Origin: Malachius bipustulatus
Lineage: Eukaryota; Arthropoda; Insecta; Coleoptera; Melyridae
Assembly (NCBI GenBank): GCA_910589415.1
Contig: OU342632.1
Coordinates: 41,839,341-41,903,340 of the forward strand
Direction: 5' to 3'
DNA: 64,000 nt
The position numbers and the translations under genes are program-made. The notes below the pieces were generated by a model. It made no database searches. It was not told the origin of the DNA and was given only the letters and a program-made list of their open reading frames with translations. Positions 50,501 to 55,715 of this stretch are shown here, piece after piece. Position 1 is the stretch's first letter, and each line of letters begins with the position of its first letter.

Positions 50501-53500
50501 TAGATGTTATTATTATCATTCATACTATATCGAATAATTGCAAAACGATTAAATTTTTTATAAAACAGAACAGTTAGTACACTGTACTAATATATTTTCT
50601 AAATCAAGCCCTTAGATATTTAAGTTCCAAGCGATCACGAGGTACATATTTATTTATCGATTTGGCTGTCAAAAAAAATTTGAAATATTGCATGTGTTAA
50701 CATATAATTTTGTCTTTGTTCCAGCCAGGACGCCTACCATAGCACAAACTCAAGTCTGTCAAGTTACTCCTCCAAAACGACCGAAACCCATCTATGCAAC
50801 TACCACAAGTAATCCTTGTTGTAGCTTCAATTCAAATATATCACAAAGCAACATCGAATCACAAGAACAGAACTGTACACAAAATTGTAAAAAACCCAGT
50901 ATATATACCATCGATTACATTATTGGGGATCTTCCTGCTAAGAGAAATCTTGACAAAGATCCCCTCTCAGCAGAAACCGTTACTGTTAAAGATCAGAATG
51001 CTACGAATGTTACTGAAGATCCTGTCACGACCGAAAATATTATGGAAGTTCCTGAAGATACCGTCACAACAAGAAATGTGGAAGATTCTGCTGCTGTAAC
51101 AAATATTTCCATTGAATGTACTGCAACTAAAAGTATTGATAAGTTTTCTGTTGAGAAATATGATGAAGGTTTAATTGCCACAATAGATGTCACTGCAAGA
51201 AATGTCTCTACTGATGAAAATTCTGAACAGCCCTCATCAGATTCAAAAACCGCCCTCTTGAATAATTCTACATTTGCAAGTGTCTGTATCGTTCAAGAAT
51301 CAGTAGCAGTGAAAAAATCAACTAACGATAAAGTAACGATCGAGAAAGCTTTGAAAGTTCCTGAAAAGGAAGATATAACATTGAAAAGTATTCTAAAAGT
51401 CCCTAATCACATAAAAAGCCTAAAAACCAAACCAGCTATCGAAACAATCAAGGAGAATCCTAAAGTTGCAGTAAAAGATGATAATATAATCTTGAAAAAT
51501 ATCCTGAAAGTACCTAACCATATAAAAAGTGTAGATATTAAACCAAATAAAATCAACTTACAAGAAACTAATGAAGACATTAAAAATAAATCGCTCTTAT
51601 TGCCGAAAAAAGGCAAAATCACAAACATAAAAATTTACAATCTGACTGATAAGTGTATTGAAGTGATGCACGCAAAAGCTCCTATAAGTGAATTGAGTGT
51701 CGATCAACAGCGCCATAGTCCACAGTTACCTATTACCACTTCTCCCAGTTACCCGGTTCAAACACAGTTATCTTCCGAGACTGCTAAAACCGTCGAAGAG
51801 TTTGCAGAAATCGGATGCACTCAACCTAACCCTTATGAACCTCCTTTCATGAACAATAACTACATATGTCCAATTAATTACCCTAGTCAAGGAAGCAATA
51901 CAACAGACTGTTTTGTAAGAAATACCACTTTTTTGAACTTGCATGATGAAACGAAAATAACAAACGGTTTAGATACGCCTTTCATTAAAAACAATAAGAC
52001 ACCTAACATGGAAATTAAATATGTGATCGAAGATACGATCAACACGAATAATGCATTAACTAATTCAAGTAAGTCTTGTAACGACGCTCTCTCTAAACCA
52101 TTATTGAATGAATGTCCGAGAAATAAAATCAATAAAAATTGTTCGATGACTGTACTGAACGTGCCCACTTGGAAATCACAAGGGCCGCCACCGGTGAAGC
52201 GTCACAAGTTGAGCAAAATCGATCTCTCCACGTTGAAACGCAAGTTGAAAAGGAAAAAGCGACCCTATAAAATAAAGCAAAAGAAAGTTTTGTATAATAA
52301 TAACCTCCCATATAAAATCGATACTATTTACGGGGTTCCCGTATATGGCCAATCTGATAGCTCAAGTTCTAGTTCGATGTCTAGCTCGGACAGCGATGAT
52401 CGTTTCCCCGATCCTTGGATAAAGTCGGGCCCCCCTCTGAAAACCAATTTGACGGAGAGAAAAGTTGAATTTATGGGTTATTTCGGATTGACCACGCACA
52501 ATAATAAAAATTGTAAGTGCCAAGTTTGGGCGATATTCTCTCTCTCTCTCTCTGTCTCTCTTTCTTACGTTTATGTAATTTATTTGCAGCGATCGAACTC
52601 GGGAAGATGGTAAGAAGAAGCAAACATCATGGTTACGAAATTATCCTCGATTCTAGCTCCGACGATGAAGACGAGGAAATCGATATCAAACCTTTGGATC
52701 TGCCTGTGCCTTCATATTCGCCATCTATTTTGAACTATTTTCCCGGATTTAAAAGGAAATGTAATTTTTTAGAAATCCTAGGCCTCAAAACTGTTCCTGA
52801 CGAACATCGATTAGGTAAGAACTTCATTTTCTTTTTGATTTATTGAACTTAACTGCTGGAGATGTGCGAATCCTGAATTTTTCGAACTGAACTTTATAGT
52901 TTTTTAAATGGAATTCTTGAAAAAACTAAAGAAAAAATCAATTTTTAAGGCTTTGTTCTAATTTTTTTTATGTATTATGACATTACTTAAGTATAAAAAT
53001 AAAAAAACGAAACATATAGTAATTTAACTTATCATGAATTGGCAAATGTCTAAAATGGTATAAAACTTGCAAAGAAGATTTGAGCTGTCATCTGTCACGA
53101 TTATTTTAAATGGGCTCAATTCGAACTGAAGTTTTGAGTTAGTTCGAGTTCGGTTGGAAGGTTCGAAGATACGCACACCGCTATCAACCGTATTTATTTT
53201 AAACAACCGTTACAGAAATGGAAACAGTTTGGATGAAGATTGTTGAAGAAAGATCAAAACGAAATTGTGAAACTCCTGTAACAAAATACAGTATTGAAGC
53301 TCATAAATCTCTGAAGAACGAAATAACACCTATTTTGAACGGTTCAATTGGCATAGCAATGAATAAGATCAATAATTTCATTGTCGAGAAATCAAATCAA
53401 AAATGTGTCATATCCAATAAGTTCATACAGAACGGCTCGACGAATAAATATAAAAGCGCCTGCACTGACACCGCTGCTAATAAAAATAAGATCATCAAAG

Positions 53501-55109
53501 ACAAGCCGAAACGAGTTAACAGTGCTGCTGCCGTAAAGAATAAAATCTTGAAGAATGGACCGTTTCATCCCAACGGTTTCCTAAAAAACCACCCGATAGA
53601 CAATTTAAAAACTAGAACTGTTAAAACTGCTGGTACAGAAAATTTTGTTCAGGGTCCTTTTAATGGTAATGGTAAATCTATGACTACTAGCCTTGATGCA
53701 GGTGTCAATAAGAATTTAATGGTAGAGGAGAGGCTGAAAAGAAAAAATCAAACTTTAATGACGTGCAATATTGAAGTACCCAAAGTAATTAGAAACGATA
53801 CATCTTGTAAACCTAATGATTTGGTTAGTAAAAATACAATATATAACAAGTACGCTTCTCTGAAAGAACCAACCGCTTCTTTTAATGCAGCACCGAAGGC
53901 CGTGTTCATTGATACAATAACAACCAATAATGTTGTATCTAAAATAAGTGCTGAAAATGTAATACCCGGAGAACAAAACTCTATCGTTAACATTCAAAAT
54001 CAAGAGGGGAGATATCAGAACTATATACCAATCGTCATGGTTGTAGATAGTCGGCCAGATAATTCAGTTCCTCCTGTCGGTGATAAGCTTATAACTGACT
54101 GCAACCCGACGACGGTTAGTGGCGATTCAACGGTTGGTGTAAATCCGACAGTTGGAAGTAACTTGACTGTTAGTAGCGATATTGTCAGTGAAAAGACTGA
54201 TGAAATGCCAAATAAAGAGGTCTCTGCAGTTAAGGAACGAACCAATTGGCCTGGCATCCATGAAATCATGGGAGCAGCATATCAACAGTATTCTAAACGT
54301 AAGTTATTGATAAAGTATCCGAAAAAATCCCTCCATTTTGTTATATTTTTCTTCAGTTTCCCAATCATGATGATTGGGAATTATCATGACTTCAGGGTGT
54401 TTGCCTTGTTCTTGACAGCATTGAAATGACAAAATCTCAAAATTTTCAACCAACTCGTTCTGTTAAGCTTCCCGCAAGTTTCCCAGCCTCATGAGATGTA
54501 AGAGTTGATTTTTCTCAGCCTTCAGCACATGTCCAAAATTTGTTATCACTCAAAACGCCAACTATTGAAAGGATTTTCCTTTAGCATTTTATTTAATATT
54601 TTTTATGCTTTTTTTAGATTTGCAAAAAAAAAGCACATGCAACACTCAGGCTTCATTTCTTTTTGTTTTACTTGGTACGTTGTTCATTCCCAACATTTCC
54701 CTTGTTTTTCTGAGGTCACAGAGTTCACATAAGAGCCAATGATCTCTTTTGATCATGGTAATATGACCTCAGATTAGATTAGAAAAGTAATTAACTGATT
54801 AAATAGTGTTTTGGAAGCATTTCTATGCCCTGGTAGACCTGGTGCATTCACCTTTTATGCTGTTTCTGGTTGTAGCTTTCTTTTAAGATTGATTTTGACT
54901 TATTTTCAGATCTTGAAACAGAATTTGACAAATTGAAGAAGTGTAGCGAAGAATTACAAGACGAGATAACCGGGCAGCAACGTGAACTGAAGTACTTGGA
55001 GTGGAAACGAAGAGAGCTTCATTCTCTTGCGTTCAGGTCTGATAAAGAGAATAAACGACTGCAGAAATCACTAAACACTTTGAAAAGTATTGTGAACGCT
55101 TTTAGATAA
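8379..55109 (+). CDS. GSE1: GSE1 orthologue, long isoform (2326 aa, 16 coding exons)
   Basis: Joined exons: 8379-8585, 11585-11863, 20770-21654, 25860-26167, 26513-26703, 26766-27019, 29952-30194, 30922-31006, 47962-48183, 48354-48522, 48573-48767, 48833-49479, 50725-52512, 52590-52814, 53216-54298, 54910-55109. Every junction is GT-AG and phases match; coding length without stop is 6978 nt. Residues 26-745 hold six CxxC...CxxC modules; 858-868 reads [11 protein letters not shown]; about 950-1100 is a Tyr/Pro segment then an E/R-rich helix; about 1805-1824 and 1884-1899 hold two F-x-x-x-G-L motifs after Ser/Asp-rich stretches; 2244-2258 reads [15 protein letters not shown]; the last 60 residues form a coiled coil. 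These motifs and their order match vertebrate GSE1, a nuclear subunit of CoREST/BRAF35-HDAC co-repressor complexes. The N-terminal array is extra. I am sure of the GSE1 identity; one exon boundary (exon 13) has an alternative. Confidence 0.88.
8638..9216. mobile_element. MITE, 579 bp, CAGGGTGATCAG ends
   Basis: CAGGGTGATCAGTAACTCGT at the left pairs with ACGAGTTACTGATCACCCTG at the right, with TA on both flanks. Pairing covers about 35 bp. Open frames on both strands inside the element do not resemble protein and are ignored. Confidence 0.85.
10140..10310 (+). repeat. Interspersed repeat copy 1 (of two in this gene)
   Basis: The order GATTTTTAAATGCCCTGTAT, TGTCAAAATTTTG, TACTCCCTTTTAGAA, TTCACCATATT matches the stretch at 22800-22985 in intron 4 in the same orientation, with perhaps a quarter of positions changed. 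The family is not known; no open frame. Confidence 0.55.
11585..11863 (+). CDS. GSE1: GSE1 exon 3: second half of module A
   Basis: Acceptor TTTCTTTACAG; phase 0 on both sides, 93 codons (residues 70-162). It supplies C80-Y-L-C83 and the QQWNGYE tail of module A, then a segment containing [20 protein letters not shown] that does not recur in the other modules, and a Ser-rich linker. Donor CAG|GTAAGA. The composition is much richer in G+C than the flanking introns, as in the other coding exons here. Confidence 0.85.
12341..14015. mobile_element. Element with two inverted LTR-like arms
   Basis: The ends are AATATTGTTACGGGTCT and AGACCCGTAACAATATT. Reading each arm outward gives a similar order: TATA box (rc of 12658-12668; TATATAATAAAAG at 13768-13780), the string GTCGGC(A)CTCTAG or GTCGGCATTCTAG, a GAAGTG-rich leader, GATTATTTAGATTT, AATAAAG and the terminus. 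The arms are about 400-450 bp and diverged. TG...CA termini and a promoter resemble LTRs, but the two copies are inverted and no gag/pol is present between them. It could be a foldback element or two head-to-head LTR remnants. Confidence 0.7.
17819..17866 (+). pseudogene. Non-LTR retrotransposon reverse-transcriptase fossil
   Basis: One frame reads [16 protein letters not shown] then TGA. G-V-P-Q-G-S with a following L-x-P-L is the conserved RT motif of LINE-type elements. No further RT motif is readable on either side, so only a scrap remains. Confidence 0.6.
20770..21654 (+). CDS. GSE1: GSE1 exon 4: modules B and C
   Basis: Acceptor CTGTTACAG, phase 0, 295 codons (residues 163-457), donor AAG|GTGAGT. 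Module B has C226-x2-C229 and C281-x2-C284 with QPFFPSL between and ISQW after. Module C has C324-x2-C327 and C375-x2-C378 with EPYFPF between, but lacks the QW tail (PQKHDVY instead) and has three extra cysteines. Before module B are ALDLT and ILDLS, similar to CtBP-binding P-x-D-L-S motifs but without the proline. The C-terminal part is Ser/Asn-rich and looks disordered. The open frame runs 20 codons past the donor into the intron. Confidence 0.88.
22800..22985 (+). repeat. Interspersed repeat copy 2
   Basis: Same order of blocks as 10140-10310 (GATTTGAAAACGCCCCGTAT, TATCAAAATATTG, TACTCCCTTGTAGAAG, TTCACCATATT). It is preceded by GCCCGGTTGCACGAACGTAA (22770-22789), a string that looks like an element end. 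Confidence 0.55.
23200..23311 (+). repeat. Two imperfect 40-bp repeats, each able to form a hairpin
   Basis: AGTCGCATTTTCGTGAGACG... at about 23200-23242 and AATCGCATTTCGTGATACG... at about 23271-23311 are diverged copies about 71 bases apart. The second contains the near-perfect stem ATACGAC / GTCGTAT around AATCG. The sequence is richer in G+C than its surroundings. Function unknown. Confidence 0.5.
23971..24200. mobile_element. MITE, about 230 bp
   Basis: CAGGGTGTTTCGGTTTGTACGTTCATAATTCCGG onward at the left pairs imperfectly with the right end (ATTATGGACATACAAACTAA then ACTG). TA lies on both sides. The arms also contain AAAACGTTTTA blocks that pair. No coding sequence. Confidence 0.7.
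25860..26167 (+). CDS. GSE1: GSE1 exon 5: module D
   Basis: Acceptor CCCCTTTCAG, phase 0 in, phase 2 out (GAGAAG|GTCAGT), residues 458-559 plus two bases. Module D is complete in one exon: C482-Y-I-C485, MHFPCL, C535-T-T-C538, ARQWETME, then a basic ERRR. Two additional cysteines (C513 and C525) lie between the pairs. Codon third positions are G/C-rich, in contrast to the flanking introns. Confidence 0.87.
26168..26512 (+). other. GSE1 intron 5 (345 bp)
   Basis: Short AT-rich intron. ACACCCTGTGTAATA at 26462-26476 resembles a lone MITE end, but no partner is visible. Confidence 0.75.
26513..26703 (+). CDS. GSE1: GSE1 exon 6: first half of module E
   Basis: Acceptor TATATTTTCAG, enters in phase 2 to complete an Arg codon, exits phase 1 (CGAGAG|GTATGA). 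Residues 560-623 include [10 protein letters not shown], a Ser/Thr-rich linker and C603-F-L-C606. The central FPFI and the second cysteine pair lie in the next exon after a 62-base intron. Confidence 0.87.
26766..27019 (+). CDS. GSE1: GSE1 exon 7: end of module E, start of module F
   Basis: Acceptor TTATTCGCAG, phase 1 in, phase 0 out (AAG|GTTAGG). Residues 624-708 hold FPFIARH, C654-T-F-C657, NQWRRYE of module E, then REYNIRDY and C690-L-V-C693 of module F. The back-to-back spacing (33 residues between C657 and C690) makes E and F the tightest pair. Confidence 0.88.
27020..29951 (+). other. GSE1 intron 7 (2.9 kb)
   Basis: AT-rich, noncoding. Contains a foldback repeat at 29161-29330. Small frames at 27052-27438 and 28069-28281 show no known motif and no coding-like composition. 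Confidence 0.65.
29161..29330. mobile_element. Small foldback element, 170 bp
   Basis: GCCCCAGATCAAAATTGTTG at the left pairs with CAACAATTTTGATCTGGGAC at the right, and pairing extends through GGCAGTAGCTGACA / TGTCAGTTACTGCC. An inner GGAGCGGCAA / TTGCCGCTTCTCC also pairs. Different termini from the CAGGGTG family. Confidence 0.75.
29952..30194 (+). CDS. GSE1: GSE1 exon 8: second half of module F
   Basis: Acceptor CATTTGTAG, phase 0 in and out, 81 codons (residues 709-789), donor GTG|GTGAGT. It begins [10 protein letters not shown] and carries C734-L-D-C737, [12 protein letters not shown] and KRQYNW, completing the last of the six modules. A Pro-rich tail follows. Confidence 0.87.
30195..30921 (+). 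other. GSE1 intron 8 (727 bp)
   Basis: AT-rich noncoding intron with no repeat that I recognise. Confidence 0.7.
30922..31006 (+). CDS. GSE1: GSE1 exon 9: basic linker, phase-1 donor
   Basis: Acceptor TTTCTTTTACAG, 28 codons plus one base: a Lys/Ser-rich linker (residues 790-817, including [14 protein letters not shown]). Donor AGTG|GTAAGT leaves phase 1, which is what exon 10 at 47962 needs. This small exon is the last one specific to the long isoform. Confidence 0.8.
32484..32512. repeat. Perfect 11-bp hairpin
   Basis: AACACTCAACA, a 7-base loop, then TGTTGAGTGTT. It sits in a 300-400 bp stretch (about 32290-32660) that is richer in G+C than the rest of the intron. No coding frame is convincing there. 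Confidence 0.6.
35309..36386. mobile_element. Long foldback element, 1078 bp, CAGTGTG ends
   Basis: Left end CAGTGTGTCCCCGTAAAAGT, right end ATCCGGGAACACACTG, TA on both flanks. Pairing continues inside (AACAACTCTTATAAAA with TTTTATAAGAGTTGTT, and further blocks near 35580 and 36090). The middle is AT-rich and noncoding. Confidence 0.8.
36660..36905 (+). promoter_or_regulatory. GC-rich island upstream of internal promoter
   Basis: About 245 bases dense in G, C and CpG (for example CACCGCCGCGGCCATCCCCG) between AT-rich flanks, 1.6-1.9 kb before the internal first exon. It holds no ATG frame of note; CGCTTTAG|GTATAA at its 3' edge could serve as a weak donor. Likely regulatory DNA or an unannotated 5' exon. 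Confidence 0.4.
38196..38320. repeat. Inverted repeat with CCAGTGGCGTA ends
   Basis: CCAGTGGCGTA at 38196-38206 and TACGCCACTGG at 38310-38320. Similar strings occur at 37550 (CAGTGGCGTAA) and 37599 (CCGCCACTGG), so a small repeat family is probable. The minus-strand 97-codon frame over it is not supported as a gene. Confidence 0.5.
38440..38787 (+). promoter_or_regulatory. GSE1: Internal promoter region and 5' UTR of short GSE1 isoform
   Basis: A CpG- and C-rich stretch (GTCCGCTCGCTATACACGTT, CCTCCGCCGCCACCCC) in an AT-rich intron, directly upstream of a short coding exon. Such composition is typical here of exons and promoters only. An upstream frame ATG 38564 to TAG 38744-38746 (60 codons) precedes the main ATG. 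No clear TATA box; the exact start is unknown. Confidence 0.55.
38788..38854 (+). CDS. GSE1: GSE1 alternative first coding exon (short isoform)
   Basis: ATG in the context AGCAGGATGG opens 22 codons ([20 protein letters not shown] then NG) plus one base, ending GGAG|GTAAGA in phase 1. Exon 10 at 47962 accepts phase 1, so splicing gives MEF...YYNG-G-AGST and an isoform of 1531 residues (67 + 4526 nt) without the six modules. The frame is followed at once by a consensus donor, which, with the GC-rich leader, argues for a real exon. It has no similarity that I recognise. Confidence 0.65.
40690..40965 (+). promoter_or_regulatory. GC-rich island in intron 9, downstream of internal promoter
   Basis: Moderately GC-rich, CpG-containing stretch with GTGACGTG, GCGCGCCGTGG and AAGCCACCCTCGTGAGGC. 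Frames cross it on both strands without known motifs. Most simply an intronic enhancer; this is inference from composition and position only. Confidence 0.3.
41248..41872. mobile_element. Foldback element, about 625 bp
   Basis: ACTGCAGTTTTCTACTCGAG at the left pairs with CTCGAGTAGAAAACTGTGCAGT at the right; GGGGCAATCTAAATGGTCCC pairs with GGGACCATTTAGTTGCCCC, and AAATTGCGCGCAAAC pairs with GTTTGCGCGCAATTT in the centre. Almost the whole length folds. No transposase. Confidence 0.8.
43330..44080 (-). pseudogene. Decayed Tc1/mariner-type DDE transposase
   Basis: Reading the minus strand with frame jumps gives [57 protein letters not shown], then [15 protein letters not shown] and [11 protein letters not shown], in the order expected for insect transposases of this superfamily. 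The first two catalytic Asp contexts (SDEAHFW and QQDGA) are visible; the WPPRSCDLTPLD region with the third acid is missing. Several stops and frameshifts; inactive. Terminal repeats were not found. Confidence 0.85.
45125..45375 (+). promoter_or_regulatory. GC-rich island in intron 9
   Basis: About 250 bases very rich in G+C and CpG (for example CGGCGACTATACGCGGCGGT, GGTCCCGGGACACCGGCCCG), with AT-rich DNA on both sides and 2.6 kb before exon 10. No exon with matching phase was found. It may be an enhancer, an insulator or another promoter. Confidence 0.35.
46095..46325. mobile_element. MITE, 231 bp
   Basis: CAGGTGTCCCAGTTTTTGAC at the left pairs with AAAAAACTGGGACACCCTG at the right; TA on both flanks. 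Internal TTTTTACTCAG... shows no protein. Confidence 0.8.
47962..48183 (+). CDS. GSE1: GSE1 exon 10: conserved [11 protein letters not shown] motif
   Basis: Acceptor TTTTATTGCAG, phase 1 in and out (ATCG|GTGAGT). It is the first exon shared by both isoforms. Residues 858-868 read [11 protein letters not shown], matching the FAAALRKLAKQ segment near the N-terminus of vertebrate GSE1; the surrounding sequence is Ser/Pro/Gly-rich and probably disordered. Confidence 0.9.
48354..48522 (+). CDS. GSE1: GSE1 exon 11
   Basis: Acceptor AATTATTTCAG, phase 1 in, phase 2 out (GAGAG|GTGAGA). About 56 residues, Pro/Ser-rich, ending [11 protein letters not shown], which corresponds to the RSFRPY segment of vertebrate GSE1. 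The preceding intron is 170 bases, the following only 50. Confidence 0.88.
48573..48767 (+). CDS. GSE1: GSE1 exon 12: Tyr/Pro-rich segment
   Basis: Acceptor TCTATTTATAG, phase 2 in and out (GAAAG|GTAAGT). 65 residues with [27 protein letters not shown] and [18 protein letters not shown]. Vertebrate GSE1 has a similar Tyr/Pro/His-rich stretch before its charged helix. Flanking introns are 50 and 65 bases. Confidence 0.88.
48833..49479 (+). CDS. GSE1: GSE1 exon 13: charged E/R-rich helix and Ser/Pro tail
   Basis: Acceptor TTTTTTCTTAG, phase 2 in. It starts [20 protein letters not shown] and continues as a long E/R/Q helix, the counterpart of the ERER helix of vertebrate GSE1, then a His/Pro/Ser region. 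Two donors leave phase 1: CAAG|GTAACG at 49438 and GCAG|GTGAGG at 49480. I chose 49480 for its better consensus and continuing GC-rich coding-like sequence; the choice changes 14 residues. Unspliced, the frame ends at TGA 49512-49514. Confidence 0.82.
49480..50724 (+). other. GSE1 intron 13 (1.2 kb)
   Basis: After the donor the sequence becomes AT-rich. It contains AATAAA-like strings (for example AATAATAAATTC near 49750) that could support a truncated transcript ending in the intron; no evidence decides. No repeat recognised. Confidence 0.6.
50725..52512 (+). CDS. GSE1: GSE1 exon 14: large insect-specific region plus first FxxxGL motif
   Basis: Acceptor TTTGTTCCAG, phase 1 in and out (AAATT|GTAAGT); 596 residues. 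Most of it is Thr/Val/Asn/Lys-rich and resembles nothing I know. It includes an 18-residue repeat, 37 residues apart ([13 protein letters not shown] and [13 protein letters not shown]). Near the end come a strongly basic stretch ([17 protein letters not shown], a likely nuclear localisation signal), a Ser/Asp tract, and PPLKTN...[12 protein letters not shown], the counterpart of the PPLK...KLEFLQLFGLTT block of vertebrate GSE1. Confidence 0.88.
52513..52589 (+). repeat. Intron 14 with CT microsatellite
   Basis: A 77-base intron whose middle (52538-52563) is a (TC)n tract broken by a single GT, forming an extended polypyrimidine region before acceptor TTATTTGCAG. Confidence 0.7.
52590..52814 (+). 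CDS. GSE1: GSE1 exon 15: acidic stretch and second FxxxGL motif
   Basis: Phase 1 in and out (TTAG|GTAAGA); 75 residues. [16 protein letters not shown] is followed by [11 protein letters not shown], then [20 protein letters not shown] and EILGL. The latter corresponds to RYSP...NFEEKKKFLTIFNL in vertebrate GSE1. Conserved position and order strengthen the orthology. Confidence 0.9.
52815..53215 (+). other. GSE1 intron 15 (401 bp)
   Basis: AT-rich, noncoding, acceptor AACCGTTACAG. A minus-strand 60-codon frame over it is not supported. Confidence 0.75.
53216..54298 (+). CDS. GSE1: GSE1 exon 16: low-complexity region and WPGI motif
   Basis: Phase 1 in and out (TAAAC|GTAAGT); 361 residues. It opens [17 protein letters not shown], aligned with the RLVEMLRAMKQK helix after the second F-L motif in vertebrates, continues as Asn/Lys/Thr-rich sequence, and ends [17 protein letters not shown], the counterpart of WQGIEAVFEAYQEH. 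Near residue 2210 are short repeats of T-V-G/S-x-N/D. The open frame runs 43 codons past the donor into the intron. Confidence 0.88.
54299..54909 (+). other. GSE1 intron 16 (611 bp)
   Basis: AT-rich noncoding intron, closed by acceptor TTATTTTCAG. Nothing else is recognised. Confidence 0.75.
54910..55109 (+). CDS. GSE1: GSE1 exon 17: C-terminal coiled coil and stop
   Basis: Phase 1 in; 66 residues beginning [20 protein letters not shown] and ending KSIVNAFR, stop TAA at 55107-55109. Leu/Ile heptads and alternating charges predict a coiled coil, as at the C-terminus of vertebrate GSE1, where such a region could mediate assembly with partners of the co-repressor complex. Confidence 0.9.
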
Positions 55110-55715
55110 CAGTTTTAGCAGACTACTTTTAAAAGGTAGGGGTTTAATTTTAATTGTTATTATTTATCAAAATCGATTCGTTTTTTGTTGTATGTATAAT
55201 ATTATTGGTAATACTGGACCAAGTGGTAATTCTACTATTATTGGCTACTTTAATGTTTGTAATTATTTAAATGATAATCTTGTGTTTTGGAGGTATTACA
55301 CAGATTTTGTTAGAAGCTCTCAGTTTAATTTAATAGTGTTAAATCGATAAGAATTGTAAAAGATGACTTCAAAAGACTGTGATGAATTTGAATATAATGA
55401 TGAAGTGAGAGAGAAAGATGATGGATTTTATACCTTTTGAAATAGTATTATTTAAATCTTCCATAAGTCACCATGTAATTATTATTGTTTTAGTTGAATT
55501 TTAATCAGTAAGGTATTTCGAATATTGAGGAGCGAAACCGAATTTAACAATGTTAGAAATCAATTTCATTTTAAATTAGCATATTTTATTTGTACGGGTG
55601 TTTAGTTAAATAAGAAAGAGTGTTCACTAATTCTGTGATAAATACATTTTAGTAAACTTGATGTAAACACTGTTTCTAGCATGACAAACCTAATAAATGT
55701 ACAGAAAAGTATATA
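55110..55715 (+). terminator. GSE1: GSE1 3' UTR, polyadenylation signal AATAAA 55692-55697
   Basis: AT-rich sequence after the stop with several AATAAA-like strings. CTAATAAATG at 55691-55699 is the first full AATAAA in a plausible place, about 580 bases downstream. The true end is not determined by sequence. Confidence 0.45.
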
